Shown here piece after piece: positions 54,777-63,901 of a DNA stretch of 64,000 nucleotides (its first letter is position 1; the number at the start of each line of letters is the position of its first letter). Both the position numbers and the translations under genes were made by a program. The DNA is taken from contig NZ_JALJRY010000019.1 in NCBI RefSeq assembly GCF_024519455.1, forward strand, positions 124,001 to 188,000, given 5' to 3'. Origin of the DNA: Streptomyces sp. STR69 (lineage in GTDB: Bacteria > Actinomycetota > Actinomycetes > Streptomycetales > Streptomycetaceae). A model generated the notes under the pieces. That model worked only from the letters and a program-made list of their open reading frames with translations. It made no database searches and was not told the origin of the DNA.

Positions 54777-57137
54777 ATGAAGCCCGTCGTGCCAGAGCCT
54801 TCGCCGCCTCCCGAGGTGAACGGGAGCAACGGCGCCGTCGTCCCGCTCCTTCCGGCGCTGTCCGACGCGCCCGTATCGCCGGTGGCGCGGAACAATGGGC
54901 ACATGAGCAGCCAGCCCAACGCCCAGGCACAGGTCCAGCACGCGCAGCCCTCCGTGGGCTCCATAGCCGCCCACCGCCCGCACACCGTGTCGGCGGCGGT
55001 CTCCGATCTGGAACCCGACATCGACGCCGACCTCGACGAGTACGAGGAGTCGCCGTACGACGGGCCCCAGCTTCCGCAGGGCCGCTTCCTGGACCGGGAG
55101 CGGAGCTGGCTCGCGTTCAACGAGAGAGTCCTGGAGCTCGCCGAGGACCCGAACACCCCGCTCCTGGAGCGGGCGAACTTCCTCGCGATCTTCGCCAGCA
55201 ACCTGGACGAGTTCTTCATGGTCCGGGTGGCCGGCCTCAAGCGCCGTATCGCCACCGGTGTCGCCACCCGCTCCGCGTCCGGCCTGCAGCCGCGCGAGGT
55301 GCTGGAGATGATCTGGGCCCGCTCGCGCGAGCTGATGGCCCGGCACGCCGCCTGCTACCACGAGGACGTCGCCCCCGCGCTCGCGGAGGAGGGCATCCAC
55401 CTGGTCCGCTGGAACGAGCTGACCGAGAAGGAGCAGGCCCGCCTCTTCACCCTGTTCCGGCACCAGATCTTCCCCGTGCTGACCCCGCTGGCCGTCGACC
55501 CCGCGCACCCCTTCCCGTACATCTCGGGTCTCTCGCTGAACCTCGCGGTCGTCGTACGCAACCCGGTCACCGGGCACCGCCACTTCGCGCGCGTCAAGGT
55601 GCCGCCGCTGCTCTCCCGCTTCCTGGAGTCCTCGCCGGGCCGGTACGTCCCCCTGGAGGACGTCATCGCCGCCCATCTGGAGGAACTCTTCCCGGGCATG
55701 GAGATCCTGGAGCACCACGCGTTCCGGCTGACCCGCAACGAGGACCTCGAAGTCGAGGAGGACGACGCCGAGAACCTGCTCCAGGCCCTGGAGAAGGAAC
55801 TCATGCGGCGCCGCTTCGGGCCGCCGGTGCGCCTGGAGGTCGAGGAGTCCATCGACCGCGAGGTGCTCGACCTGCTGGTGCGCGAGCTGAAGATCAGCGA
55901 GGCCGAGGTGTACCCGCTGCCGGGCCCGCTCGACCTCACCGGCCTGTTCCGCATCGGCTCGCTGGACCGGCCCGAGCTGAAGTACCCCAAGTTCATCGCG
56001 GGCACCCAGCGCGACCTCGCCGAGGTCGAGTCCGCGTCCGCGCCCGACATCTTCGCCGCCCTGCGCAACCGGGACGTGCTGCTGCACCACCCCTACGACT
56101 CGTTCTCCACGTCCGTGCAGCGCTTCCTGGAACAGGCGGCCGGCGACGACGACGTCCTCGCGATCAAGCAGACCCTGTACCGCACTTCGGGCGACTCCCC
56201 GATCGTGGACGCGCTCATAGAGGCCGCCGAGGCCGGCAAGCAGGTCCTCGTCCTGGTCGAGATCAAGGCCCGCTTCGACGAGCACGCCAACATCAAGTGG
56301 GCGCGCAAGCTGGAGGAGGCCGGCTGCCATGTCGTCTACGGCCTGGTCGGACTCAAGACCCACTGCAAGCTGTCGCTCGTGGTCCGCCAGGAGGGCGACA
56401 CGCTCCGCCGCTACAGCCATGTCGGCACCGGCAACTACCACCCGAAGACGGCCCGCCTCTACGAGGACCTCGGCCTGCTGACCGCGGACCCGCAGGTCGG
56501 CGCCGACCTCTCGGACCTCTTCAACCGGCTGTCCGGATACTCGCGCCGCGAGACCTACCGCCGTCTGCTGGTCGCCCCCAAGTCCCTGCGCGACGGCCTG
56601 ATCGCCCGGATCAACAAGGAGGTCCAGCACCACCGTGCCGGACGCCCCGCGTTCATCCGCATCAAGGTCAACTCGATGGTGGACGAGGCGATCATCGACT
56701 CGCTCTACCGCGCGTCCCAGGCGGGCGTCACGGTCGACGTGTGGGTGCGCGGCATCTGCGCGGTGCGGCCCGGCGTCCCCGGCCTGTCCGAGAACATCCG
56801 CGTACGGTCCATCCTCGGCCGCTTCCTCGAACACTCCCGGGTCTTCGGCTTCGGCAACGGAGGCGAGCCCGAGGTGTGGATCGGCAGCGCCGACATGATG
56901 CACCGCAACCTCGACCGTCGGATCGAGGCCCTCGTCAGGGTCACCGATCCGGCCCACCGCGCCACGATCAGCCGGCTCCTGGAGACCGGCATGTCGGACA
57001 CCACCTCCTCCTGGCACCTGGGCCCGGACGGCGAGTGGACCCGGCACGCGACCGACGCGGAAGGCCAACCCCTGCGCAACGTCCAGGAGATGCTCATAGA
57101 CGCCCGGAGGCGCCGGCGTGGCACAGCAACACCTTGA
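54777..57137 (+). CDS. ppk: polyphosphate kinase
   Basis: 786 aa from the ATG at 54777; the ATG at 54903 (744 aa) is an alternative because the first 42 residues are low-complexity. PPK1 domains N, H, C1 and C2 are complete: RFLDRERSWLAFNERVLELA, AVDPAHPFPYISGLSLNLAV, VLLHHPYDSF, IKQTLYRTSGDSPIVDALIE, HCKLSLVVRQEG and the catalytic VGTGNYHPKTARLYEDLGLL. Reversible transfer of the gamma phosphate of ATP to polyphosphate. In Streptomyces it is controlled by PhoP. Overlaps the CHAD gene by 20 bases. Confidence 0.95.
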   Translation: MKPVVPEPSPPPEVNGSNGAVVPLLPALSDAPVSPVARNNGHMSSQPNAQAQVQHAQPSVGSIAAHRPHTVSAAVSDLEPDIDADLDEYEESPYDGPQLPQGRFLDRERSWLAFNERVLELAEDPNTPLLERANFLAIFASNLDEFFMVRVAGLKRRIATGVATRSASGLQPREVLEMIWARSRELMARHAACYHEDVAPALAEEGIHLVRWNELTEKEQARLFTLFRHQIFPVLTPLAVDPAHPFPYISGLSLNLAVVVRNPVTGHRHFARVKVPPLLSRFLESSPGRYVPLEDVIAAHLEELFPGMEILEHHAFRLTRNEDLEVEEDDAENLLQALEKELMRRRFGPPVRLEVEESIDREVLDLLVRELKISEAEVYPLPGPLDLTGLFRIGSLDRPELKYPKFIAGTQRDLAEVESASAPDIFAALRNRDVLLHHPYDSFSTSVQRFLEQAAGDDDVLAIKQTLYRTSGDSPIVDALIEAAEAGKQVLVLVEIKARFDEHANIKWARKLEEAGCHVVYGLVGLKTHCKLSLVVRQEGDTLRRYSHVGTGNYHPKTARLYEDLGLLTADPQVGADLSDLFNRLSGYSRRETYRRLLVAPKSLRDGLIARINKEVQHHRAGRPAFIRIKVNSMVDEAIIDSLYRASQAGVTVDVWVRGICAVRPGVPGLSENIRVRSILGRFLEHSRVFGFGNGGEPEVWIGSADMMHRNLDRRIEALVRVTDPAHRATISRLLETGMSDTTSSWHLGPDGEWTRHATDAEGQPLRNVQEMLIDARRRRRGTATP

Positions 57138-58224
57138 CCCGACGGATCCCACGGCCCGTGCCGTGACAGGTGACGCCCTCGCGGGCTACCTGCGCGGCCA
57201 GGCCACGGAGTTCCTCCGCGCCCTGCGACTGCACCGGGAGACCGGCAGCGGCCAGAACGGCACGGAGGAGTCCGTCGACGCGGCGCGCGCCCTGCGCCAC
57301 TCGGCCCGCCGGATCAGCGGCAGCCTGCACACCTTCCGGCCGCTCCTCGACGCCGACTGGTCCGAGGCGATGCGCCCCGAACTGGCGTGGCTGTCGGGCA
57401 CGTTGGCGCTGGAGCACGCGTGCGCGGCCCGGCTGGAACGGCTGCTGCTCGCCCTGCACCGGCTCTCGGGCTCGGCCGCGTTCCCCACGCAGTCGGCGGC
57501 CTCGGCCGTGGGCGGCCGGCTCACCGGCGCGGGCCGGGGCGTCCCGGGACCCGCCACGGCTGTCGGCGCCCGCGGACCGGCCACGCCCACCGCCGAACGC
57601 GGCAACCTCACCGTGGGCGCGGCCAAGGCGGGCGCCCTCCTGGAACGCCAGCTCACCCTGGCCCGGACCCGGGCCCACTCCAGCGCCCTCCAGGCCCTCG
57701 GCTCCTCCCGCTTCCACGCGGTCGCCGACAAGGTCGCCGTACTGGCCAGCGAGGTCCCCCTGATCCCGGCCGCCGCCGGCGCCGACCTGCGCCCGCTGGC
57801 CGCCGCCGCGGGGGAGCGCCTGAACGACGCGGTCACCGCGCTGCCCCTGGTCACCGCCGGGCACCCGTACAACGCGGAGGCCCTCATCCACGGCCTCTCC
57901 CCCGACCCGGCCCCGCACCCCCAGGACGGCCCCTGGCACCAGGTCCGGCTGCTGCTACGGCTGCACCGCTACGCCGGTGAGGTCCTGCACGGGGACGGCC
58001 CACCGCTGGACGTACGCCTGCTGACGGCCGGCCAGGCCCTCAATCTGCACCGGGACGCCTCGGAGGCCGCCGCCGCGGCGGCGTCGGCGGCCCGGACCCC
58101 GCGGATCGCCCCGGCGACCGCGTACGCCCTCGGGGTACTGCACGCCGACCAGCGGCACGAGGTGGAGGCGGCCCGCTTCGCCTTCCAGCAGTCGTGGCAG
58201 AAACGGGTGGCGGGCACCACCTGA
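57118..58224 (+). CDS. CHAD-domain protein (polyphosphate-associated)
   Basis: 368 aa, start GTG at 57118 within the 3' end of ppk. CHAD domain with conserved His/Arg/Lys on helices: VDAARALRHSARRISGSLHT (the H of the first helix), FRPLLDADWSEAMRPELAWL, ALIHGLSPDP and the C-terminal LGVLHADQRHEVEAARFAFQ. CHAD domains bind polyphosphate granules. Position after ppk supports a role in polyphosphate storage. Confidence 0.88.
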   Translation: MAQQHLDPTDPTARAVTGDALAGYLRGQATEFLRALRLHRETGSGQNGTEESVDAARALRHSARRISGSLHTFRPLLDADWSEAMRPELAWLSGTLALEHACAARLERLLLALHRLSGSAAFPTQSAASAVGGRLTGAGRGVPGPATAVGARGPATPTAERGNLTVGAAKAGALLERQLTLARTRAHSSALQALGSSRFHAVADKVAVLASEVPLIPAAAGADLRPLAAAAGERLNDAVTALPLVTAGHPYNAEALIHGLSPDPAPHPQDGPWHQVRLLLRLHRYAGEVLHGDGPPLDVRLLTAGQALNLHRDASEAAAAAASAARTPRIAPATAYALGVLHADQRHEVEAARFAFQQSWQKRVAGTT

Positions 58225-58265
58225 CGCCCTGCACCAACCCGCGCGGAGGAGACGGTGAACCCCCA

Positions 58266-58706
58266 GTGACTTCCTCGACGAACGACACCACCGTCCAGGC
58301 GGCCGGCTGCGTCCTGTGGCGGCACCGGTCCGCCGGAGATCTCGAACTGGCGCTGGTCCACCGGCCCAAGTGGGACGACTGGTCGTGGCCCAAGGGCAAG
58401 CTCAAGCGGGGCGAGACATTCGAGGAGGCGGCCCGCCGCGAGGTCCTGGAGGAGACCGGCCACACCTGCCGGCTGGGGACGCGGCTCCCCTCGGCCCGGT
58501 ACATCGACCACCACGGGCGGCCCAAGGAGGTCCGCTACTGGGCGGCGGAGGCGACCGGCGGAACCTTCGAGCCCAACGACGAGGTCAACGCCCTCGTCTG
58601 GCTCAGGCCGGACGAGGCCCACCGGCGACTCACCCACGAGCGGGACCGGGACCTGATCTCCCTGGTTCTCATCGCGGTCGGCACCGACGAGGACCCTCTC
58701 GACTGA
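58266..58706 (+). CDS. Nudix hydrolase (MutT/ADP-ribose type)
   Basis: 146 aa from the GTG at 58266; GGAGGAGACG lies 14 bases upstream, so the start is uncertain. The Nudix box GKLKRGETFEEAARREVLEETGH matches G-x5-E-x7-R-E-x2-E-E-x-G near residue 46 (run given in pieces: GKLKRGETFEEA, ARREVLEETGH). It cleaves a nucleoside diphosphate linked to another group. The substrate may be a polyphosphate or diadenosine compound given the neighbours; inference. Confidence 0.88.
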   Translation: MTSSTNDTTVQAAGCVLWRHRSAGDLELALVHRPKWDDWSWPKGKLKRGETFEEAARREVLEETGHTCRLGTRLPSARYIDHHGRPKEVRYWAAEATGGTFEPNDEVNALVWLRPDEAHRRLTHERDRDLISLVLIAVGTDEDPLD

Positions 58707-58899
58707 CCGCGATTCCTGGGCTGCCGTGCCGCCCACCTCGCGTTACGTTGCAAAGGGGCGGCCGAAGCAGGGCCGTGGCCCAACCGAGGGACCGCCCGCT
58801 CGTGGACGCGTTTCCGGGCCCGCCGCAGCTGGCATAGTCCGGAATCAGCTCGTGTCCTCGACGTGAGCGTTCCGTGACCTAACCGCACCGCCCACAGGG

Positions 58900-58943
58900 G
58901 TTCACCCTCCGTTCACTTATGCCCATAGGCGCCTTCACCTGTT
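58900..58943 (+). promoter_or_regulatory. PHO box (PhoP operator) of pstSCAB
   Basis: Four 11-base direct repeat units GTTCACCCTCC, GTTCACTTATG, CCCATAGGCGC, CTTCACCTGTT; the first two match the consensus GTTCACC well, the last partly. This is the standard layout of Streptomyces PhoP sites, so PhoPR should induce the operon on phosphate starvation. Confidence 0.88.
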
Positions 58944-58948
58944 CTGCC

Positions 58949-58954
58949 TAATTT
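58949..58954 (+). promoter_or_regulatory. -10 element of the pstS promoter
   Basis: TAATTT lies just downstream of the PHO box, at the position expected when PhoP substitutes for a -35. Confidence 0.6.
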
Positions 58955-59062
58955 CGGCCTTACGCGATGCGAGTCGCGACCTGGGGGTCGCTACCCGCGT
59001 CACCCACGTCTTCGCACGCCGCCGGAATTCAGGACGGCGGCTCTCGGAAGGAACTCTTTCAA

Positions 59063-60196
59063 GTGAAGCTTCAGCGCATGAACCGGCGGGCCCTCACCCT
59101 CGGTGCTCTCGCGGTCTCCGGCGCCCTGGCCCTCACGGCGTGCGGCTCGGACGACAACGGCGGCGGCTCGGGCAGCAGCACCAGCTCCTCGGCGGCCAAC
59201 GCCGGCTCGGCCGTCTGCGGCGACGCCAAGAAGGGCCAGCAGCTGCTCGCCGACGGCTCGTCCGCGCAGAAGAACGCGATCGACGCGTGGGTCAAGGCGT
59301 TCAGCACGGCCTGTGGCGTCCAGATCAACTACAAGGGCGGCGGCTCCGGCGCCGGTGTCACCTCCTTCAACCAGGGTCAGCTGGCGTTCGCCGGTTCCGA
59401 CTCCGCGCTGAAGCCCGAAGAGGTCACCGCCTCCAAGAAGGTCTGCTCCGGCGGCCAGGGCATCGACCTCCCGATGGTCGGCGGCCCGATCGCGCTCGGC
59501 TACAACGTCCCGGGTGTCGACAACCTGGTCCTGGACGCCCCGACGCTCGCCAAGATCTTCGACAGCAAGATCACCAAGTGGAACGACGAGGCGATCAAGA
59601 AGCTGAACCCGTCCGCCACGCTGCCCGACCTCAAGATCCAGGCGTTCCACCGCTCGGACGAGTCCGGCACCACGGACAACTTCACCAAGTACCTGATCGC
59701 CACCACCCCGGACAACTGGAAGTACTCCGGCGGCAAGGCCTGGCAGGGCAAGGGCGGCCAGTCGGCGGCCGGCTCCGCGGGCGTGGCCGCGGGGGTCAAG
59801 CAGACCTCCGGCGCCATCGGCTACTTCGAGCTCTCCTACGTCGCCGACGGCGTCAAGGCCGTCAGCATCAACACCGGTGCCGCCGCCCCGGTCGCGCCCA
59901 GCACCGACAGCGCCACCAAGGACATCGCCGCCGCCCAGGTCGTCGGCACCGGCAACGACCTGACGCTGAAGCTGGACTACAACACCAAGGCCGAGGGCGC
60001 GTACCCGATCACCCTGGTGACGTACGAGATCGTCTGCGACAAGGGCAACAAGGCCGACACGCTGCCCGCCACGAAGGCGTTCCTCACCTACATCGCCAGC
60101 GAGGACGGCCAGAAGGTCCTCTCCGGCATCAACTACGCGCCGATCCCCGACGCGATCATCACCAAGGTTCGCAGCACCATCGCGAGCATCAGCTAG
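59063..60196 (+). CDS. pstS: phosphate-binding lipoprotein PstS
   Basis: 377 aa. GTG start with GGAAGGAA upstream. Lipoprotein signal with lipobox LTAC and Cys27, a Gly/Ser linker, then the periplasmic-binding fold: NYKGGGSGAGVTSFNQGQL, FAGSDSALKPEEV, and HRSDESGTTDNFTKYL with the classical phosphate-binding Arg/Asp/Ser/Gly/Thr. High-affinity phosphate capture on the membrane surface. First gene of pstSCAB. Confidence 0.95.
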   Translation: MKLQRMNRRALTLGALAVSGALALTACGSDDNGGGSGSSTSSSAANAGSAVCGDAKKGQQLLADGSSAQKNAIDAWVKAFSTACGVQINYKGGGSGAGVTSFNQGQLAFAGSDSALKPEEVTASKKVCSGGQGIDLPMVGGPIALGYNVPGVDNLVLDAPTLAKIFDSKITKWNDEAIKKLNPSATLPDLKIQAFHRSDESGTTDNFTKYLIATTPDNWKYSGGKAWQGKGGQSAAGSAGVAAGVKQTSGAIGYFELSYVADGVKAVSINTGAAAPVAPSTDSATKDIAAAQVVGTGNDLTLKLDYNTKAEGAYPITLVTYEIVCDKGNKADTLPATKAFLTYIASEDGQKVLSGINYAPIPDAIITKVRSTIASIS

Positions 60197-60203
60197 TCCG
60201 AGT

Positions 60204-60239
60204 GTGCGGCCGGGTCCCGATCCAGGGGCCCGGCCGCAC
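60204..60239 (+). terminator. hairpin between pstS and pstC
   Basis: GTGCGGCCGGG pairs with CCCGGCCGCAC over a 14-base loop. It probably stops part of transcription so that pstS mRNA exceeds pstCAB mRNA, as known for other Pst operons. Confidence 0.7.
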
Positions 60240-60304
60240 CGTCCGGTGCACCGCCGCCACGGACCGCACACCGCACGTGTGGACCCGCAGACCGGAGAAC
60301 CCCG

Positions 60305-61312
60305 ATGGATATATCGACAAAGAACCCTGAAGAAGCACCTCCTCCCACCCCCGAGCCCGTCGCCCCGCAGAAGCCCTCGGCCCGCGGCGCCACCCGACCC
60401 GGTGACCGGATCTTCCTCGGTCTCTCCCGCGGGTCGGGCATCCTGCTGCTGGTGATCATGGCCGCCATCGCGGTCTTCCTCACCTACCGCGCCTCGCTCG
60501 CGATCAGCAAGGACCACGCAAACTTCCTCACCACCTTCGAGTGGAACACCAGCCTGGTCCCGCCGAAGTTCGGCATCGCCGTCCTGGCGTTCGGCACCGT
60601 GGTGTCCTCAATCATCGCCATGGTCATCGCGGTCCCGATCGCGGTCGCCATCGCCCTCTTCACCACGCACTACGCCCCGCGCAAGCTCCGCGGCCCGGTC
60701 TCCTACGTCATCGACCTGCTGGCCGCCGTACCGTCCATCGTGTACGGCCTGTGGGGCGCCCTGATCCTCGTACCGCACATGATCGGCCTCTTCGGCTGGC
60801 TCAACGACTTCTTCGGCTGGACCGGGATCTTCTCCTGGGACGAGGGCGCGCCCCGCTCGATGCTCACCGTCGGCGTCCTGCTCGCGATCATGATCCTGCC
60901 GATCATCACCAACGTCAGCCGTGAGGTCTTCCGCCAGGCCCCGCAGATGATCGAGGAAGCGGCCCTCGCCCTCGGCGCCACCCGCTGGGAGGTCATCCGC
61001 ATGGCGGTGATCCCCTTCGGCCGCTCCGGCGTGATCTCCGCCTCGATGCTCGGCCTCGGCCGCGCGCTCGGCGAGACGATGGCCGTCGCCACCGTGCTCT
61101 CCCCGGACTTCATCATCCACGCCAGCCTGCTCAACCCGGGCGGCGGAACCTTCGCCCAGAACATCGCCAGCAAGTTCAGCGAGGCGACGCAGGACGGCCG
61201 GGACGCGCTCATCGCCTCCGGTCTGGTCCTGTTCGTCATCACCCTGCTGGTCAACGGTGCGGCCCGGCTCATCATCGCCCGCCGCGCGGAGTACTCGGGG
61301 GCCAACGCATGA
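60305..61312 (+). CDS. pstC: phosphate ABC transporter permease PstC
   Basis: 335 aa. Six helices, with the cytoplasmic EAA-type loop EEAALALGATRWEVIRMAVIP and conserved segments AVPSIVYGLWGALILVP and LGRALGETMAVATVLSPDFI. The N-terminus is a polar 45-residue tail. Channel subunit with PstA. Its stop overlaps pstA as ATGA. Confidence 0.95.
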   Translation: MDISTKNPEEAPPPTPEPVAPQKPSARGATRPGDRIFLGLSRGSGILLLVIMAAIAVFLTYRASLAISKDHANFLTTFEWNTSLVPPKFGIAVLAFGTVVSSIIAMVIAVPIAVAIALFTTHYAPRKLRGPVSYVIDLLAAVPSIVYGLWGALILVPHMIGLFGWLNDFFGWTGIFSWDEGAPRSMLTVGVLLAIMILPIITNVSREVFRQAPQMIEEAALALGATRWEVIRMAVIPFGRSGVISASMLGLGRALGETMAVATVLSPDFIIHASLLNPGGGTFAQNIASKFSEATQDGRDALIASGLVLFVITLLVNGAARLIIARRAEYSGANA

Positions 61313-62370
61313 GCAACGCAGCCGTAGTCGACAAGCCCGCGAGCACCCTCCAGGGCGCGACGCTCCCCAAGTGGTCGCCGTACGCGATCGCCGGCGGCTC
61401 CATCGTCCTGGCCGTTCTCATCGGCCTGGTCGGCAGCCTGGACAGCAAGATCCAGTGGGGCCTGATCGCGGCGATCCTCTTCATCGTCGGCACCTATGTG
61501 ATCGCGTCGCGCGTCGAGGGTTCCCGCCAGGCCAAGGACCGCATCGCGACCAGCCTCGTCTGGGTCGCCTTCCTCATCGCCGTCGTCCCGCTCGTCTCCC
61601 TCCTGTGGACGACGATCTCGCGCGGTGTGAAGGTCCTCGACATCTACTTCCTGACGCACTCGATGGGTGTGGTCGGCGACACCGAGCCCGGCGGCGGTAT
61701 CTACCACGCCATCATCGGCAGCCTGGAGCAGGTCGGCCTCGCCACTCTGATCGGCGCCCCGATCGGTGTGCTCACCGCGATCTACCTCGTCGAGTACGGA
61801 CACGGCAGGCTCTCCAAGGCGATCACGTTCTTCGTCGACGTCATGACGGGCATCCCGTCGATCGTCGCTGGTCTGTTCATCCTGTCCCTCATGATCATGT
61901 GGGAGATGCAGCCCTTCGGCTTCGCCGGTTCGCTGGCCCTGGCCATCCTGATGATGCCGGTCGTGGTCCGCTCCACCGAGGAGATGCTGAAGCTCGTACC
62001 GAACGAGCTGCGCGAGGCCTCCCTCGCCCTCGGCATCCCGAAGTGGCGCACGATCCTGAAGGTGGTCCTCCCGACGGCTATCGGCGGCATCACCACGGGC
62101 ATCATGCTGTCGGTGGCACGCATCGCCGGTGAGACCGCGCCCGTCCTGCTGCTGGTGTTCGGCAACCCGTTCATCAACAACGACCCGTTCCACGGGGCGC
62201 AGGCGTCGCTGCCGCTGTACATCTATCAGCAGTTCGCGCAGAGCGCGGGTTCCGGTGCGGCCTACGACCGTGCCTGGGCCGCGTCCCTCACGCTGATCGC
62301 CTTCGTGATGATCCTCAACCTGGTGGCCCGCGGCATCGCCCGCTGGAAGGCCCCCAAGACCGGTCGCTGA
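61309..62370 (+). CDS. pstA: phosphate ABC transporter permease PstA
   Basis: 353 aa. Eight or so helices, with HAIIGSLEQVGLATLIGAP, FVDVMTGIPSIVAGLFILSL and the EAA loop REASLALGIPKWRTILKVVL, then RIAGETAPVLLLVFGNPF. Two extra N-terminal helices compared with E. coli PstA, common in actinobacteria. Coupled with pstC by ATGA. Confidence 0.95.
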   Translation: MSNAAVVDKPASTLQGATLPKWSPYAIAGGSIVLAVLIGLVGSLDSKIQWGLIAAILFIVGTYVIASRVEGSRQAKDRIATSLVWVAFLIAVVPLVSLLWTTISRGVKVLDIYFLTHSMGVVGDTEPGGGIYHAIIGSLEQVGLATLIGAPIGVLTAIYLVEYGHGRLSKAITFFVDVMTGIPSIVAGLFILSLMIMWEMQPFGFAGSLALAILMMPVVVRSTEEMLKLVPNELREASLALGIPKWRTILKVVLPTAIGGITTGIMLSVARIAGETAPVLLLVFGNPFINNDPFHGAQASLPLYIYQQFAQSAGSGAAYDRAWAASLTLIAFVMILNLVARGIARWKAPKTGR

Positions 62371-62419
62371 CCGCGACCTCCTCAGCGACCGTTCTGAACC
62401 CCCTGGAAGTGAAGCAGTC

Positions 62420-63196
62420 ATGGCCAAGCGAATCGACGTAAGTGGGCTCACCGCCTACTACGGCTCCCACAAGGCAATCGAAGACATCTCGATGACGGTC
62501 GAGCCCCGCACGGTGACGGCCTTCATCGGCCCCTCCGGCTGCGGCAAGTCGACCTTCCTGCGCACGCTCAACCGTATGCACGAGGTCACGCCCGGCGGCC
62601 GGGTCGAGGGCAAGGTGCTGCTCGACGACGAGGACCTCTACGGCAACGCCATCGACCCGGTGTCCGTACGCCGCGAGATCGGCATGGTCTTCCAGCGTCC
62701 GAACCCCTTCCCCACGATGTCGATCTTCGACAACGTGGCGGCGGGTCTGCGTCTCGCCGGCTCGTACAAGAAGAGCGAGCTGACGGACGTCGTGGAAAAG
62801 TCCCTCAAGGGCGCGAACCTCTGGAACGAGGTCAAGGACCGCCTGAACAAGCCCGGTTCGGGCCTGTCCGGTGGTCAGCAGCAGCGTCTGTGCATCGCGC
62901 GGGCGATCGCGGTCGAGCCGAAGGTCCTGCTGATGGACGAGCCCTGCTCGGCCCTCGACCCCATCTCCACCCTCGCGATCGAGGACCTGATCGGCGAGCT
63001 GAAGGAACGCTTCACGATCGTCATCGTGACGCACAACATGCAGCAGGCGGCCCGTGTCTCGGACCGTACGGCGTTCTTCAACCTCGCGGCGGTCGGCCAG
63101 CCCGGCAAGCTCATCGAGATCGACGACACGGAGCGCATCTTCTCCAACCCGTCGGTCCAGGCCACGGAGGACTACATCTCGGGCCGCTTCGGCTAA
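62420..63196 (+). CDS. pstB: phosphate ABC transporter ATPase PstB
   Basis: 258 aa. Walker A GPSGCGKSTFLRTLNRMHEV, signature SGGQQQRLCIARAIA, Walker B LLMDEPCSALDPISTLAI, and the PstB-specific RPNPFPTMSIFDNVAAGLRL. ATP hydrolysis drives phosphate import. Last gene of the operon, 49 bases after pstA. Confidence 0.96.
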   Translation: MAKRIDVSGLTAYYGSHKAIEDISMTVEPRTVTAFIGPSGCGKSTFLRTLNRMHEVTPGGRVEGKVLLDDEDLYGNAIDPVSVRREIGMVFQRPNPFPTMSIFDNVAAGLRLAGSYKKSELTDVVEKSLKGANLWNEVKDRLNKPGSGLSGGQQQRLCIARAIAVEPKVLLMDEPCSALDPISTLAIEDLIGELKERFTIVIVTHNMQQAARVSDRTAFFNLAAVGQPGKLIEIDDTERIFSNPSVQATEDYISGRFG

Positions 63197-63263
63197 ACCC
63201 GGGTCACTCCTCTTCAAGAACCCCTCGCGGTGCTGCATGGCGGTGCCACCGCGAGGACGAAAA

Positions 63264-63294
63264 GGGCCCGCCCCCGGCTCCCGGGGGCGGGCCC
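63264..63294 (+). terminator. terminator of the pst operon
   Basis: GGGCCCGCCCCCGG and CCGGGGGCGGGCCC form a 14-base perfect stem over a three-base loop, 67 bases past the pstB stop. It also lies downstream of the minus-strand secreted protein gene and may stop both. Confidence 0.88.
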
Positions 63295-63319
63295 GTTCGT
63301 GTGTCCGGCAGAGCAGTCC

Positions 63320-63736
63320 CTAGAGGGGGCTACCGGCGTACTGCCTTTCCCAGGCGCTGCACGTGCTCTCCTTCACGTCACCGTCGTCCCGGAGACAGAC
63401 CTGGATGTACACGTACGAAGTCTCGGAGACGTTGTGGCTCTCGTACTCGCAGTTGCCGTAGCCGTTGCCGTCGTAGATCGAGTGCTCGGTGCCGCTGGCA
63501 CCGACCTTCCAGTAGCCGATGACACCGGCGCCGTCCGCCTTGTTGTCGCAGACCCCGAAGTGGTCGCCGTAGCTCTCGAAGTACATGGATCCGGCCCAGT
63601 CGACGTACGAGCCCGACGCGACGGTCTCGGCCTCGGCTCTCGCCGCAGACGCGGGAGAGGCCGCGTAGAGGAGCAGGCCCGTGAGAGCCGACGCCACCCC
63701 CGCCCCGGACATGAGGTGACGACGAAGTTTGGACAT
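63320..63736 (-). CDS. secreted protein of unknown function
   Basis: 138 aa from the ATG at 63736, preceded by GTGGGGGTCCCC. Signal peptide KLRRHLMSGAGVASALTGLL with cleavage after SPASA. The mature part has four Cys (GVCDNKADGAG, YGNCEYESHN, IQVCLRDDGD, ESTCSAWERQ), probably two disulfides, and is rich in Gly, Ser, Tyr. No family recognised. It is convergent with pstB. Confidence 0.75.
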   Translation of the reverse strand: MSKLRRHLMSGAGVASALTGLLLYAASPASAARAEAETVASGSYVDWAGSMYFESYGDHFGVCDNKADGAGVIGYWKVGASGTEHSIYDGNGYGNCEYESHNVSETSYVYIQVCLRDDGDVKESTCSAWERQYAGSPL

Positions 63737-63851
63737 GGGGACCCCCACCCTCGTATGGCGCGTTCTATTCGAACGCTTGAGCCCCGGAAACTAGCAGCGA
63801 TCCCGGCGCCACCACCGGACTTTCGAGAAAGCGGTTTCACCTTCACAGGAA

Positions 63852-63880
63852 TGGCCCGCTCCGGAAGCCGGAGCGGGCCA
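63852..63880 (-). terminator. terminator downstream of the pit-type gene
   Basis: TGGCCCGCTCCGG and CCGGAGCGGGCCA form a 13-base perfect stem over AAG, 22 bases past the stop at 63902. Confidence 0.85.
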
Positions 63881-63901
63881 CTGACCAGAGCGAGGGGAGG
63901 G

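Larger units (their letters stand above)
58707..59062. promoter_or_regulatory. 356-bp pstS upstream region
   Basis: Noncoding. It contains the PHO box at 58900-58943 and the -10 at 58949-58954, and a 100-base leader between the promoter and pstS. The part before 58890 shows nothing recognisable. Confidence 0.6.

Noticed and set aside
54609..57152. 847-codon frame opposite ppk
   Set aside because: Antisense shadow: its codons mirror the GC3 bias of ppk, with Val/Gly/Asp/Arg-rich sequence and no family resemblance.
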